From Chinchilla lanigera (taxonomy: Eukaryota > Chordata > Mammalia > Rodentia > Chinchillidae): a DNA stretch of 64,000 nt. The stretch spans positions 4,483,694 through 4,547,693 of the forward strand of contig NW_004955516.1 in NCBI RefSeq assembly GCF_000276665.1. Reading direction: 5' to 3'. The notes under the pieces were generated by a model. It saw nothing but the letters and a program-made list of their open reading frames with translations. It was not told where the DNA came from and searched no databases. The position numbers were made by a program, and so were the translations under genes. Shown here piece by piece: positions 49,522 to 61,685 of the stretch (the stretch's first letter is position 1; each line of letters opens with the position of its first letter).

Positions 49522-50722
49522 CGGTCATCCACTTATATTTGGAAGTTATGGAAGGTACAGATCCTTCTGCAAATTAGGCATATATTTCTATCCTCCTCCA
49601 TCAGTTACTCACAGGGTACTCTCCATGAAGTTATATATATGGGTTAAGGGACGAGCCTCTCCAAAGCAGAAGTAGGTATCTTTTAAGCCTGAAGTACCTC
49701 CTGCTCACATAGTTTGCTTGTGCCTCCTAGACTGTTCATTTCCATGTTACAAAGAATGCTGTGTATGCCTAATTTCATAATGTAGTGAAGGAGATATATG
49801 CACAATTTGATTCTATGATCCAATCATATGCACAGTTTGGATCTATGGTTACTTGGTTTCAGATAGTCAGTCATTCAGTTTTTACCAGGACCCACATACA
49901 AGCAAGGAACTTCTTTCCAAATGAGGAGCAGCTGTCAGCAGCAAAGGGCATATATGGCTTCACTCTAAAATTCTAAGAGGTCCTTGCACAAATTCTTCTG
50001 CTAGAGGTATGTCTGTCATGACATTTCAAATTTTACTGTGTCTGCTGGGTCAATGGTCCAAATGACAAAGGATTTTACATTGAAGCCTGAACCTGCTGTA
50101 GAACCCTTTCTTATTTTAAGCCTCATTAAAAATGGCAGCTTTATGAGTTAATGGGAAAATGCACTGGAACAGCATGCCTAAGTGAGGTCATCTTACTTCT
50201 AACATCCAGAGAGGATTCTTTTCACTTGAGAAGATAGCGACATAAAGTAGGGTGGAGAATGAATACCAGGGAGCAGGTGAAAAGATGATAAAGATCCCTG
50301 TTGTCTTAAATGACATGAGGATGAAAACTAAGAATTCCCTTAATTTTGTTCTGAATCTGTCAAATTAACAGTCTAAATTCTTATGATTATAATTATGAAT
50401 TATTATTTTTCAGGCTTTATCTTAAATTTAGAAATACGTGTCCCCAAATCAGTATGCTTTTACCATCCCGTAGAGACTCAAAATTCACCAGGGACTTTTG
50501 ATAACACTGTCTTCAGCTTCTAAATCTTGGGGCTGGTAAAGTACTGTAGTGTATTGTGATCTCTTGGCTATTTTGGGTGGTAATCTTATAGAAAATGTTT
50601 GAGGGAGAATCTCTCTTATACCAAAATCCATGCAAGCTGATACTGGAATCTCGTGTGTCTAGTACTTGAATGGAACAGCTGAGACAGTATGGATGGATGG
50701 GCCATTTCAAGAAGGTTTTCTG

Positions 50723-51147
50723 AGCAACATATTGTTTCCCTAGTGTAAGAACCTGAAAGAGTGAATAAAAATTAGGAGGTATGATAGACACTGTGCAATG
50801 AAAGGAAAATGTCCAAAGTAAAGAGCAACTGGGGTGAGGGAAAGAGAAAAGAAGGGGAAATTATTTATGTATGTATATATTGGATGGCTATCATAGTTGT
50901 ACTACTGACTTCTATTGCTTTACTGAAAGGAACAGCTAATGATTAATTATTTGATCAATCTTGCATGTCTCTGTTTTCCTGAGAAACCACTTTGAAGATA
51001 TCAATATGTAATAGAACAACCATGGTTAATTTCCTACCACTTTGTCTGTAACTCTGTATTGTTCGTATTGTTCTTACACTATTTTGTAAATGGATGTCTG
51101 TTTGTTAATATGTTTTCCTTCTTTTATTTTTAAAATAAATTTTAAAA
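50723..51147 (+). mobile_element. 5'-truncated L1 with 14-bp target duplication
   Basis: End of ORF2 region plus the L1 3'UTR block (GGATGGCTATCATAG ... TCTGTAACTCTGTATTG) and A-rich tail. AAGAAGGTTTTCTG repeats exactly at 50709-50722 and 51148-51161. Confidence 0.9.
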
Positions 51148-51316
51148 AAGAAGGTTTTCTGTGGGAACATAGAGTTTTAGGAAAGGCAGCTTTCAGTATT
51201 AACGTATTTGATCTAGAAATATCAATATCACTATAACTAGTGAGACCAAAGGGGCTTTGACCCCTGTAGAGTATAGTTTTCAATCATGGGAGATTTCACT
51301 TGCCACAGTATAATTG

Positions 51317-51399
51317 TCTTTTGTTTTTATTTTCTGGAATCGAACTCACAACCTCATGCTTGCCAGGCAGGCACTGTGCCACTGAGCTATAACTGCGGC
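51317..51399 (-). repeat. tRNA-derived SINE with 16-bp target duplication
   Basis: TTTTCTGGAATCGAACTCAC to GCCACTGAGCTATAACTGC. TGCCACAGTATAATTG repeats exactly at 51301-51316 and 51400-51415. Confidence 0.93.
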
Positions 51400-51616
51400 T
51401 GCCACAGTATAATTGCCAATGTCTACAGATACTTTAGCAGGAAATGCTGCTACATAGCCTACAGTGCAAAGGGAAGCCTCCTACAATGAAGAATTATTCA
51501 GTCCCAAATGTCAATACTGAGGTTGAAATACTCTGCTATAGAGTGACATATAAATGTCAGTAGATATAGTAAACTCTTCTGGACTCCAACCTTTTCCATT
51601 TGCCAGCATTGCTGTT

Positions 51617-51778
51617 TTGTTTGTTTTTATAGTACTGAAGACCGAATTCAAGGTCTTCACGCTGAGCTGAATTCCCAGCCCTTCTTATTTTTTATTTTGA
51701 GACAGAGTTTTGCTAAGTCATTGAGTTGTTCAGGCTCGGCTTGACTTGTGAGTATCCTGCCTCAGCCTCTCAGCATTG
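51617..51778 (-). repeat. Dimeric SINE: B1-like monomer then ID-like monomer
   Basis: Read on the minus strand, a B1-like part (plus: GAGACAGAGTTTTGCTAAG, CCTGCCTCAGCCTCTCAGC) precedes an ID-like part (plus: GTACTGAAGACCGAATTC, GAGCTGAATTCCCAGCCC). Same order as 36800-36980. Diverged. Confidence 0.6.
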
Positions 51779-52557
51779 TCAGAAATGAATTTACTTGTCC
51801 AGATCCCCCAAAACTGGACTCCAGAGGCAGCAAAAGCAAGGCTTCAATGCATACTCTTGCAAGAGTGGTGCCCATACACACAGACAGGCATATCAGAGAG
51901 TTGAGAAGCTGTGTGCTTTTATTCTTAACTCACAAGAGTCCCTCCTCCCATCTCCATGGCCTGGGATCCAGGGTTCACAATTTATCCTGAGCAATCGATC
52001 TCAGCCCACACCTGTCCCCCCGCCCCTCGCACCCATTTGCTGTTTTGTCTTTCCTTTCTCTGCATTCCTTTTTGTAGTTGTTTCTGACCTTTTGCCTTCA
52101 CAAGACCATAATCCAGGAACTTGTTTTGTGATTATCTCTTACCCCAACATCTTATACCTGGTGGGAGTCTTTTTACAGCTTGCTTGTCCCTGTCCACTAT
52201 CTGATGCAACTAATTCTGTGAATAAGGGTTTATTAGAGTGGTTAATGAAATATCGACCAATTAAAATATTTGCAACTCTTACAACATGCTGGGATTACAA
52301 ATGTGTGTCACCATGCCAGTGTTGCTGGATTTGCAGAAGAACCTCAGAATCATTTGAGTGCTTGTTTAAATGAAGAAGATAGGGCCTATATCATTAGATT
52401 TACTAAATCAGTAGTACAGTCAGGGAATGGATGTTTTCCAGAAATCCCACATCATTCTGATGTCCAGTAAGGCTTGGTCATACTACATTATAGTGTCTGT
52501 ATAAAATTTCTTGTTTTTTGTTTTTGTTTTTTTTTTTATTTTATTTTATTTTTTTTT

Positions 52558-52657
52558 NNNNNNNNNNNNNNNNNNNNNNNNNNNNNNNNNNNNNNNNNNN
52601 NNNNNNNNNNNNNNNNNNNNNNNNNNNNNNNNNNNNNNNNNNNNNNNNNNNNNNNNN
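52558..52657. other. Assembly gap (100 N)
   Basis: Exactly 100 Ns, the conventional unknown-size gap, with T-rich sequence on both sides and a SINE T tail on the right. Open frames drawn across it are meaningless. Confidence 0.99.
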
Positions 52658-52752
52658 TTTTTTTTTGGCTTTTCTCCGGTACCGGGAACCGAACTCATGA
52701 CCTTGCGCTTGCCAGGCAGGCGCTTTTGCCGCTGAGCTAAATCCCCAGCCCT
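52658..52752 (-). repeat. Young tRNA-derived SINE at the gap edge
   Basis: GGCTTTTCTCCGGTACCGGG through GCTAAATCCCCAGCCC, near consensus. Its T tail enters the gap, so the tail length and left target duplication cannot be read. Confidence 0.93.
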
Positions 52753-53159
52753 TGTTTTTATTTTATTGGTACATTTTAGATATACATAGTGATAACATTC
52801 ATCATAGGGAATTTGTATCTGTAAATAGTACATCTTGCTTCTTTTCTCCTATTCCCCTCCCCTCCCTTCAGCCCCTCTTCCCCTCTTTAGTTATAAATAT
52901 TGTCAAATTCTCTGAATGATGAAGTCAAATTGGCAAAAATACTTAATCTTATAACCCATTTCTTTATTATCTTTATGTTATTAAACTTCAAAAGGTACTA
53001 AAGGAAATGATCCTATTTGTTATGGTTATCTATTTCCTTCATTAATATATTTTTCCTTCTTTCAAAAATTTTTCTGGTACATGGTTGCATTACATAATGA
53101 TTACGTTCCTCAGGGGAATTAATACATGTACATAATAGGTCTTAATTCTTTTTTACTTC

Positions 53160-55890
53160 CCCCTTTGTTGCTTAGTGAATCAGTCACTTTACTCTTCTCC
53201 TTTACAACTTTGGTTTTACTGTGCTTGGAATTCCACGTCTAATTTCTCTTGCTTTTCACTGTTCCCATATAACATTCTGTGATTATAGATGGCATGCACG
53301 GGGTAATAAATTTGGGCAGCTCTGGATGAGTTTAATAAGCTCAATACTGTACTTGTTTAAAGACATTAAGGCGTCTACATTATATATGTATTTATCTGTT
53401 TAATATATGTACAGATGTGGGGGGTGCGACACATGCATGTGTGCATGTGTAATTTGTTTAAACCCAGTTGGTTCCTGGCAGAAACATGGATGGAGTTTAT
53501 ATCTTCATGCTTTTGGTTCAGATACCACAATACCCAAAACTCCTAACCCATGCCTCAGTCTCCACATCAGGAAAATCAGACCTGCCATGCCACTGAGCTG
53601 AAGAGCTTCTAGGCCTTGAAGTTATATGTTTAAGTGAATATTGACCTGAAATACACATGGTCCCTACCTGGCTTCCTAGATCAGAAACCACTTCTGCTCC
53701 TGCTGGAAAAGAGCACTCTATTCATTGCCCCATGTACTCACCAGACTTGATACTATATTAAACTGATTTATGAGCATGTCTAACTTTCCTAATTAGTCTC
53801 AATGCACCTAAGGAGATGGACTATGCTTATATCTCCTATAGGTTTATATCTCATAAACTATGTTTATATCTCCTGTATTGTCTTGTGAATAGCAGGCTTC
53901 CAAGAAATGTTTGTTAAATAAAGGAATAAAGGAAGGAATGGAATTCTTGCTTTTATAGCCCACTGGTATCATAGCTAGCACCCCCAGGCCCCCAAAAGGG
54001 TCCGATCACTTTTTACACAAATTACTCCCACTTCTCCACCTCAGACAAGATACTGTAGTGAATGTCAACTTATCAGTAATTTTTAATATCAGTTCCACAA
54101 ATCTTTTCCAAAGTGACTAGAATCAGTATTACAATCAAACTGACCAGAACTCACTATGTGTAAGATGCTGAAGGGAACAGAAAAAGATTTAAGACTCAGA
54201 TCCCTAGGGAACCTAAATCTCTAAAATTATTTCCTACATTAGCATACTACATTAGCATTTCTCATTCTGATCTTTACAGATGTATATGAAAATGAATTGC
54301 TAAATCATAAATCTAGAAAATCTTGATTCATGGTTAAATAGCCTTTTATACCGCCAGACTTCACGGAACTCCTAATTTGCTAATGGGTACCTTGACTCTC
54401 AAAGACAGAGCTAGAATATGGTATCTTTCTAAAATTTATCTGACCATCAAATCCTGTCTCTTGCAAAGCATTTTTGAAATTAATGTTGTTTAGAAAACAC
54501 TCTGGGAATATTCCTTAGCTATTTTTTCTTTACATTCTGGCTGCCACAGGCAGAAACCCAAGATAATACAGGAAAACATGGGATTAAAGTGGAGCTATAT
54601 AACCAGAATACTTACTTATTTTCTACATGCTACCCATGGGAAAACATTCTTATTTGTATCCCTTCTGGACAAGAGGGTGTATGATCCCACAATCCTGAGC
54701 TCAACAGGAGAAATGAAATGATGTTGCTAGTACATGTAGTTAAATCTGCAAGTTCCTCATAGATTCCATGCTGAGCCTGTGCTCTGGGCCCTCCCTGCTT
54801 TGTCACTAGATAGTGCAATGAAAAAGTATGTCACAAAAGGTAAAAAGAACCAAGGCAAAGCAGAGCATGATGGCTAGGTTGTTAACTGAGTTCATCCACA
54901 TTATATATCCTTGTGATTGAGGAAGATGTAGCCCTGACCTGCTGCTAGGTCACTATAGTGAAATCACTTCAATGATGACTCCAGTATCATGATGATGGAG
55001 GCAAGATGATGGCATGAAATGGGCAGGAAAGTGGGCCAAGGTCCATCTGACTCTCAGTACAATCTTCCTAGCATTTGAACATCAGAAAAGCATTTTAAAA
55101 AAATCTATTCATTAGGAAAAATCAGATATTCAGTACTATTCTACTGGTGGATGCCCAAATAATTACATGAATTAGCACAACTGTACCCAGGTCTATGCCT
55201 CAGGTTTTTTTTTTTAATCATTTGATGCTGATCAGCAAGTGTGAACCAGAGTGATATCCTCCCACTGTCTCTGAAGCCGACAGTCTTTTCAGAGACATTT
55301 ACCTGTGGGATATGGCTGTGGAAACTAGGCCACTGGTACTTTGGCAAACACACAAAATTAAATCTCAGCTTGCAGTTCACTGTGTATCGAGTCTGACAAA
55401 TTACAAGAGAGCTATGGAAATGAAGGGAAATGGATGAGTTCAGCATCTGTTTCTTTGTTTGAAACATCTGACATGAGAGAAGTTTTCTAAAACAAAGAAG
55501 ACTCAGTTCTGGTTTTCAGGAGCAAACCATTTATTATACTGAATGGTAACACTCAACTTTCCTGTGATTCTGGTAAGAATTTTCTTCTAGTTGCATGAAA
55601 CTGAAATACAAAGCAAAAAACTAAAATGAAGTTCTATGAAATCAGAACCTCCAGGAGTTAGTTAGGTTATCTTGGAGACTAACTCAGTTTGTCCTGAAGA
55701 AGCTGCACGTGTAATGTTTCATCCTATTTACAAGGTTGGTTTGGCCATTAACCCAAACGCCAAGGCCCCACATGAGGAGGTGATCACAAAGTTCCACTAA
55801 TTCTCAATGACTAGTTAGAAACAATTCCCATAGTGAATTATCCATTACTAAAAGTGAATGGAAGTAAGATTAAAAGGGTTCTGTGGTACT
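53160..55890. other. Intron 3 stretch without recognised features
   Basis: AT-rich and non-coding as far as I can see. Scanned for MAOA exon 3 on the minus strand without success. Confidence 0.5.
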
Positions 55891-55892
55891 GT

Positions 55893-55965
55893 GGAAGTTT
55901 TGGTATTGCTCAGTGGTAGTTTAAGGCATTGGGTTCGATCCCCACCTACTGCAAGCCAAAAAGAT
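55893..55965 (+). repeat. Old tRNA-derived SINE
   Basis: GGTATTGCTCAGTGGTAG and GGGTTCGATCCCCACC, then an A-rich end. The GGTTCGATCCC B-box-like motif is well kept but the 5' part is decayed. Confidence 0.65.
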
Positions 55966-56289
55966 TCTGTGGATGGACGGCAGTTTTGGATGAACAATAT
56001 GTAAGTGTACTTAATGTCACTGAATTCTACACCTAAAAATGGTGAATATGGTAACTTTTGTTATTCATATTTGCCACATTTTTTGAAGAAGAAAATTAAT
56101 AAATGGAAGAAAAAGAATCTAATATCAACTTTACTTTGCTTATATTGAGCTGTTGCTTCCAATGAGTAGGAATTTTATAGTCTAGACACCAAATCAGAGA
56201 CTTCTCCATGAAAGTACAGGAAAGAGAAAAGAGCCCCTTAGAAGAAATGGCTACTGTTTATTAGTTCTTTAATCAGGGCATGGTTATTC

Positions 56290-56370
56290 TCCCTACTGCT
56301 AGTGATAGAAGCCAGGGTTTGTGCATGGTAGGCAAGCACTATTAGCACTGAGGTATACCTCCAGTCCTAA
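56290..56370 (-). repeat. Old tRNA-derived SINE
   Basis: GTGATAGAAGCCAGGGTTTG, GGTAGGCAAGCACTATTAG and GAGGTATACCTCCAGTCC; minus-strand ID-type copy. Confidence 0.65.
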
Positions 56371-58270
56371 TGTAAAGCTTTAAGAGTAATTCTGTCATTG
56401 GTAATCTACAAGTAATAAGTGAAGTCTTTTCAAAATGGAAGGGGAAAGGAGTGGAGGTTACTAAAATTACTTTTATAAGATATCTATCTATATGACATAT
56501 ACACATCTTTATATTGGGTATTTGATAGACATCTTTATAGTGAGTATTTGAACTGAAAATGGGTAAATGCTTTCAGCCTCTCTGTTTTTAAAAACCTACT
56601 TGTTGCCTACTCATTGGGGAATCCGAATGAGGTAAAACATTTTAAAAGCACATGGGAGATGGAAGGCAATAGTAGCATGGAATCAGGAAGGGTGGATTAA
56701 AATGAGACAAAGATAGGATAAGCAACATCCTTGCAAAGGCTTAACACCTTTGGCTTCTTGAGTTTCCTTTTGAGAGGGGTTGAAAGTGAAAATACAACTT
56801 TCTTTGGAGACAAAAGAAATGCCATTCATGAGCTAATAAAGAAAAGATCCTGAAGGAAGCTTGAAATTAAATGTCACTTATTTAAAAGAAACATTTCCAA
56901 GAAAGGGGCCAAATACAGTTATATCTGGTAAGCATTAGGACAAACTAACAAAAAGCACATCCTCTACCTTCTATGTGACCTATTGGCTAAAACCTACTTC
57001 ATCTCATAGCAACAACAAAATTTACTTAGTATTCCAGGAACCACACATTCTGAAAAGCTTTTATTTCAGGCATTGGCATCGAAACCTGGATTAAATGGCT
57101 GTGAGGAGAAAAGAACCAATACTAGGGAAAAAGTGCTTGCTGGGCTGTAACTATGTATCAGGAAAACCTCCATTGTTTTAAATAAATCTTTATCACAACT
57201 CTCTAAAAACAAATGTGTGATACATACATATATATAGTCTATAGTTTTACTTAGGCTGTGAAAAGCAAAAAAAAAAAAAAAAAGCTCAAGAATACATGAT
57301 TATGTTAATTTCCTATTCAAAGCAATTCCTGCAAAATGCTTTGTTCCATGTTTGGCTGGGTTCTCCCACACCGCATCCTTCATCCAACATGCACTATGCT
57401 CTGAAGAACCAAGGATAGGATTGAGCATTTCCTCTGCACTCTACAAGGTTTGGCACAGCAAAATTTAACAAAAGGTTACCACAACTCAATGAAATTTGTA
57501 TGTAGAACAAACTTAATGATGAAACATCTTATTTACTAATGCAAGCAATAAATCAATCCAAAAGGCTCAGTTGCTTCCCTTATACTCAAAAGAAAATAAT
57601 TGTCTGAAAATGCTTTAAACATATTCAGTTGATTTCATTTTAAATTCACCTCTTAGGCAAAGACATGAAAAATTTATATTAATTTCATAGATAATATACA
57701 GTTCCCCAAATAAAACCATATCAAATTCACAATATTCATAAAATCTTCACTGTAGCCATTTCAGTGTTTTATCAAAAAGAATACATTGTATTAGATTATG
57801 AAACCAGGATTGTCACAAGACACTACAGAGTATCACAAAGACAAACTGTATTATTAACCCACTATACTATTATTTTGTAGAAATCTTTTATTTCTCTCTA
57901 GAAGTGGAGAGAACAGTAAGAGTTGAGATATTTTTTAAATAAATGGAATTTCTGCTATACTGTTTATTAACAATATTATCTGGAATGTTGAACTAAATAC
58001 CTTCCTGCTTTTCCTTAATATCACCCCTTCTCTTTATAGTTTTCTGATCATCCTAAAAGCCAGTATTATAACAGTTATATTACTTTCAGGCCAAAGGACT
58101 GAGCAAGATGATCATCATCAACACTGCATATGAGGATACAATGAAGGACACAGGATGACCCTCAGAAGAGAACAGCTAAATAGGACCAGGTCAAGCATGA
58201 ACTGTAAGGCAACTTCATGGACTCCATAGTCCCTGACACTGCAATCTGGCATAGCAAGAGTTAGCACGGG
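56371..58270. other. Intron 3 stretch without recognised features
   Basis: AT-rich, no exon or nameable repeat seen apart from a 17-base A run near 57268. Confidence 0.5.
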
Positions 58271-58279
58271 AAACAGAAA

Positions 58280-58490
58280 GACTTTGATCTGAATTCTAGT
58301 TCGGTGGCACTTATGTGCTTTGCAGGTTACACAGCCTCTGAATTCAGATCCTTTCTGTGATGGGGCTATGGCCCCTGCCTTACAGCCCTTGTCAGGGTTA
58401 AGTAAGATAATGGATAGAGCTGAAGACACTGGCAAAAATCCTGGAACATACTAGCAGCTCAGTAAAGGAGAGCTATCTTTGTCATTACTA
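58280..58490 (+). repeat. MIR-type fossil SINE
   Basis: CTTTGATCTGAATTCTAGTT, GTTAAGTAAGATAATGG, GGAACATACTAGCAGCTCAG and TTGTCATTACTAT follow MIR order. Confidence 0.6.
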
Positions 58491-58552
58491 TGGAAGTGGT
58501 ACTGACTTGAAGAGATCAACTCCTATGGCAAAGGTTTAAAAGTATTATTTGT

Positions 58553-58706
58553 AGCCAGGTGTGATGCCACATATCTGCAATCCCAGCACTTGAAGGACTG
58601 AGGCAGGAGGACTGCCTTGCATTCATGGCCAGCCTGGGCTATATAGCAAGTTCAAGATTGGCCTGAATTACACAGTGAAATCCTGTCTGATAAAAACACA
58701 AAAAAA
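58553..58706 (+). repeat. B1 SINE
   Basis: GCCAGGTGTGATGCCACATA, TGAGGCAGGAGGACTGCC and GTGAAATCCTGTCTGATAAA with A-rich tail. Diverged full-length copy, antisense to MAOA. Confidence 0.85.
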
Positions 58707-58776
58707 GTTATCCAAAGTGTAAAGCATGAGTCTTACAACCAAACCTTTCACATGATGCATATGCAATAATTATGGC

Positions 58777-58895
58777 TTGCCAGGTATGTTAGTAAATGAC
58801 TGTAATCCCAGCACTTGGGAGGCTGAGGCAGGAGGATCACTGAAAGTTTGAGGCCAGCCTGGGCTACATAGTGAAGCTCTATCTAAAAAAAAACA
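58777..58895 (+). repeat. B1 SINE (form without the internal duplication)
   Basis: CCAGGTATGTTAGTAAATGA, TGGGAGGCTGAGGCAGGAGG and GGCCAGCCTGGGCTACATAG then directly to GTGAAGCTCTATC. It lacks the second CCAGCCTG-type motif seen in the longer B1 copies, so it is an older monomer type or an internal deletion. Confidence 0.75.
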
Positions 58896-59352
58896 CCCCA
58901 AAATAATTATACCCTAATATTACTACTGTGATGATGTGCATGACCATGCAATAGCAGTGAGCCAGAGGTTTAATCATTATATTCTTGAAAACAGCCTCAG
59001 GCTATCAAGTGCAATGACACAAGAAGATGTCTTTGCCCAGGGGGTTATATGTGACAGCTCAACCACATCTGTATTTTTGTGAAAGAAAAATATGGTAGGA
59101 GTTGAGTAGCTCCTACCTCCAAAATGGTGAAACTATGGTTTTTCTTTGAAATAGGACTATTAAGGATGGCATGGGCCTAACTTAGAGAAAGATGCAGCAA
59201 CAAAGAAAGTGACTCTAGATGCTGCTCTTAACATTTCTCTTTCCTTAACAGGCACCAAATGTAGTGCATAGCATTTTCTGAAGACTTTCTGCAAGTTCAC
59301 CCCTACAAAAGCTGGAAGCAAGGCTTTCTCAAAGTGAAAATGATCACACCTG

Positions 59353-59645
59353 AAAACAACAATATGCAGTATAAGAACCATTGTTGAGTTCCTACCATCT
59401 TGTGTGGTACAGCTCTGCATCATTTCCATTTTTTTTTAACTTGTTACTGTCTTGATTGATCAATCTTACATTCTTATGTCTGGTGGACTGAGCAACTTGG
59501 TTGAAGATAACAGTGTGTAATGTAGCAACCATTATAAATTCCTATCATTCTGTTTTCAGATCATGTATCATTTTTGCTGTTTTTGTGTTGTTTTGATTTT
59601 GTCTTCATTTTTGTTTTGTCAGTTTTTTAATTTTTAAAATAAAAA
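59353..59645 (+). mobile_element. L1 3'UTR-only insertion with target duplication
   Basis: Two related 3'UTR segments (CAATATGCAGTATAAGAACC and CAGTGTGTAATGTAGCAACC) and an A-rich tail. AAAATGATCACACCTG at 59337-59352 and AAAATGATTACACCTG at 59646-59661 form a 16-bp duplication with one mismatch. Confidence 0.85.
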
Positions 59646-60199
59646 AAAATGATTACACCTGGATTTCTAGAAAGCAAGGCTCTTCATGAAGCTTGGAAAA
59701 TTCCACAGACATCAGAAAGAGGAACACTTAACTAATGAAAATTAACTCGTAAGATCCTGTCAGGAAAGTTGGACAAGATGCCATGATCTTTTGATAAGTT
59801 TCAGACAAAGTCAAAATTCTCAAATAGCACTTTTTCATTTTAATCTCACTTTGCCTCTATCAAGAATACTGAGGAGTTGGATTACTCACCAAAGCTAACT
59901 ATAAGTCCCCTTTCATCTTCCTTTCATCTTAGCATCATGTTTTAGAGTGAGCATAGTTGTGACACTAGCAAGTTATACCTACATATTTCCAGTTTTTCCA
60001 CAGTTTTCAAAATATGCATAAAGAACAGAGTTGGAAGAAGAGTAAGAAAGTCATCACATGAGCTGGGCTTCAGTAAAATAAACGTTGAGATACCTTAAAA
60101 TAGACATATGTTTGGTCAAACACTAGAGATCCAGTATGCTTCTGTTCAAGACCTACAATTTCATTTTATAAACAATGTATTGGGATCATGAAGAATATA

Positions 60200-60330
60200 C
60201 ATGTAGGTGTTAGTAGACTGTTACTAGTTCTATAGCCTTTTCATGTCACTTTACCTCTCTGAATCTGTTTTCCCATCTATACATAGGAATTATCCTGCCA
60301 ATCTTATGGGGTGGAAGAATTTAATGAGTT
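60200..60330 (+). repeat. MIR-type fossil SINE
   Basis: TCACTTTACCTCTCTGAATC, TGTTTTCCCATCTATACAT and GAATTTAATGAGTTTATGC follow MIR order. Confidence 0.6.
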
Positions 60331-60864
60331 TATGCATGCATGTTTAGTTGTTGTTTATTGTTAGCCTCCAGGTAAAATAAAACCTGACTTTTAGGGGATG
60401 AATTGATTATAATCATGAGTCTGCTCAGATTCCAGTATAATTATCACACTCATTTGCTTCTCAGTTGGAGTGGAGAGGGAATTTCCATGACCATTTAATT
60501 AAAAGTTGTCTGCAAAGGATTTGATCTTCCTCCTCAAATCAAATATGACAATATTAAATGACTTAAATGCTCGCTGCTATTATTCTTCCTGTTATTATTC
60601 CTTAGTAGCCTAAGGAAATACTGTGCTATGCAGAAAAAATGAGAAAGCAAAGGGTTTTTTCTTTTTTGATTATGGCACAATAAAGCCAATATTCCTAAAT
60701 ACTTTGTGTAATTTTTTGCAGTGCTGGGGCTCAAACTTAGAGCTTCATGCATACTAAGTAAGGGCTAATTCAATGAGATACATCTATAGTTGCCACTATT
60801 TTTCCTGTGGTACTGCTGACTCAACTTAAGGCCTTCCCAATGAGTTACGTCCCCAGCTCCTCTT

Positions 60865-61293
60865 CTCTATGCCATACAATGCTATGCTGTGGTATGCTAT
60901 GATATGCTATGCTGTGCTATCCTGTCCCATGCTATAGTATACTATGCTCTGATCTGCTATGCACTATCTTACCCTATCCTGCCCTGTCCTGTGCTGTGCT
61001 GTGTTGTGCCATCCTGTGTGTCCTATCCTGTCCTGTCCTATCCATGCTATCTTATCCTATCCTATCTTATGCTATGCTATCTTACGCCATCCTACGCTAT
61101 GCTATACTATGCTATGCTATGCTATACTGTGCTTTCTATCCTATCTATACTTCTATTCTATCCTATGCTGTGCTACCCTATCCTATTTTATCCTGTCCTC
61201 TGCTGTGCTATGCCATGCTATGTCATGCTATGCCATGCTATGCTATGCTATGCTACTCTCTGCTGTGCTGTGCTATCCTATCCTGCCCTTTCC
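60865..61293. repeat. Pentanucleotide satellite (TATGC/TATCC-type), left block
   Basis: Irregular array of 5-bp units GCTAT, CCTAT, CCTGT, TCTTA across about 430 bp. It stops exactly where the MaLR LTR begins. Long open frames on the plus strand (for example 60889-61398) are by-products of a 5-bp repeat, which cycles through all frames. Confidence 0.93.
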
Positions 61294-61685
61294 TGTTATG
61301 TTTTGTGTTTAGATGTCCCCTCAAAACCTCATGTGGTCATGAGAGTGGGCTTTTTGGAGGTGGCTGAATCTAGAGTTTGTGATTGGTTTATTGTCTAGTG
61401 CTGGGATTGTGGGCGTGAGTGCTGTACCTGTCCTGGGGCAGGTGGCCTGCATACAATATAAGGGAGGAAAAGAGGCTTGTTTCTTTCCTTTTCTTCTCTT
61501 GTTTCTTTTGCTATCTCTTGCTGCTGCTATTAACTGTTGCCCCTTTGCCATACCACTTTGCCTTTGAGCCAGGCGATTAAGGACTAAAACTTCTATAAAA
61601 CATGAGCTAAATGAACATTTCTTCCTTTAACTTTGAATGTTGTCTATTTTGTCTCAGCAACAAGGGAGAAAAGTAACTAAAATAG
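61294..61685 (+). mobile_element. MaLR 5' LTR
   Basis: About 392 bp beginning TGTTATGTTTTGTG and ending AAAGTAACTAAAATA; followed by AATTTGGTACTGAGAAGTGG, the start of MaLR internal sequence. Contains a CATACAATATAAGG promoter-like stretch. Confidence 0.85.

Noticed and set aside
55141..55467. Minus-strand frame containing VNVSEKTV, reminiscent of MAOA exon 3 (VNVSERLV)
   Set aside because: Only five residues agree and the flanking codons do not match; no splice sites at the expected places. Chance similarity.
60889..61398. Long plus-strand open frames of 117-169 codons rich in Cys, Tyr, Leu and Ser
   Set aside because: They lie in the pentanucleotide satellite; three overlapping frames show the same composition, and no start context or homology is present.
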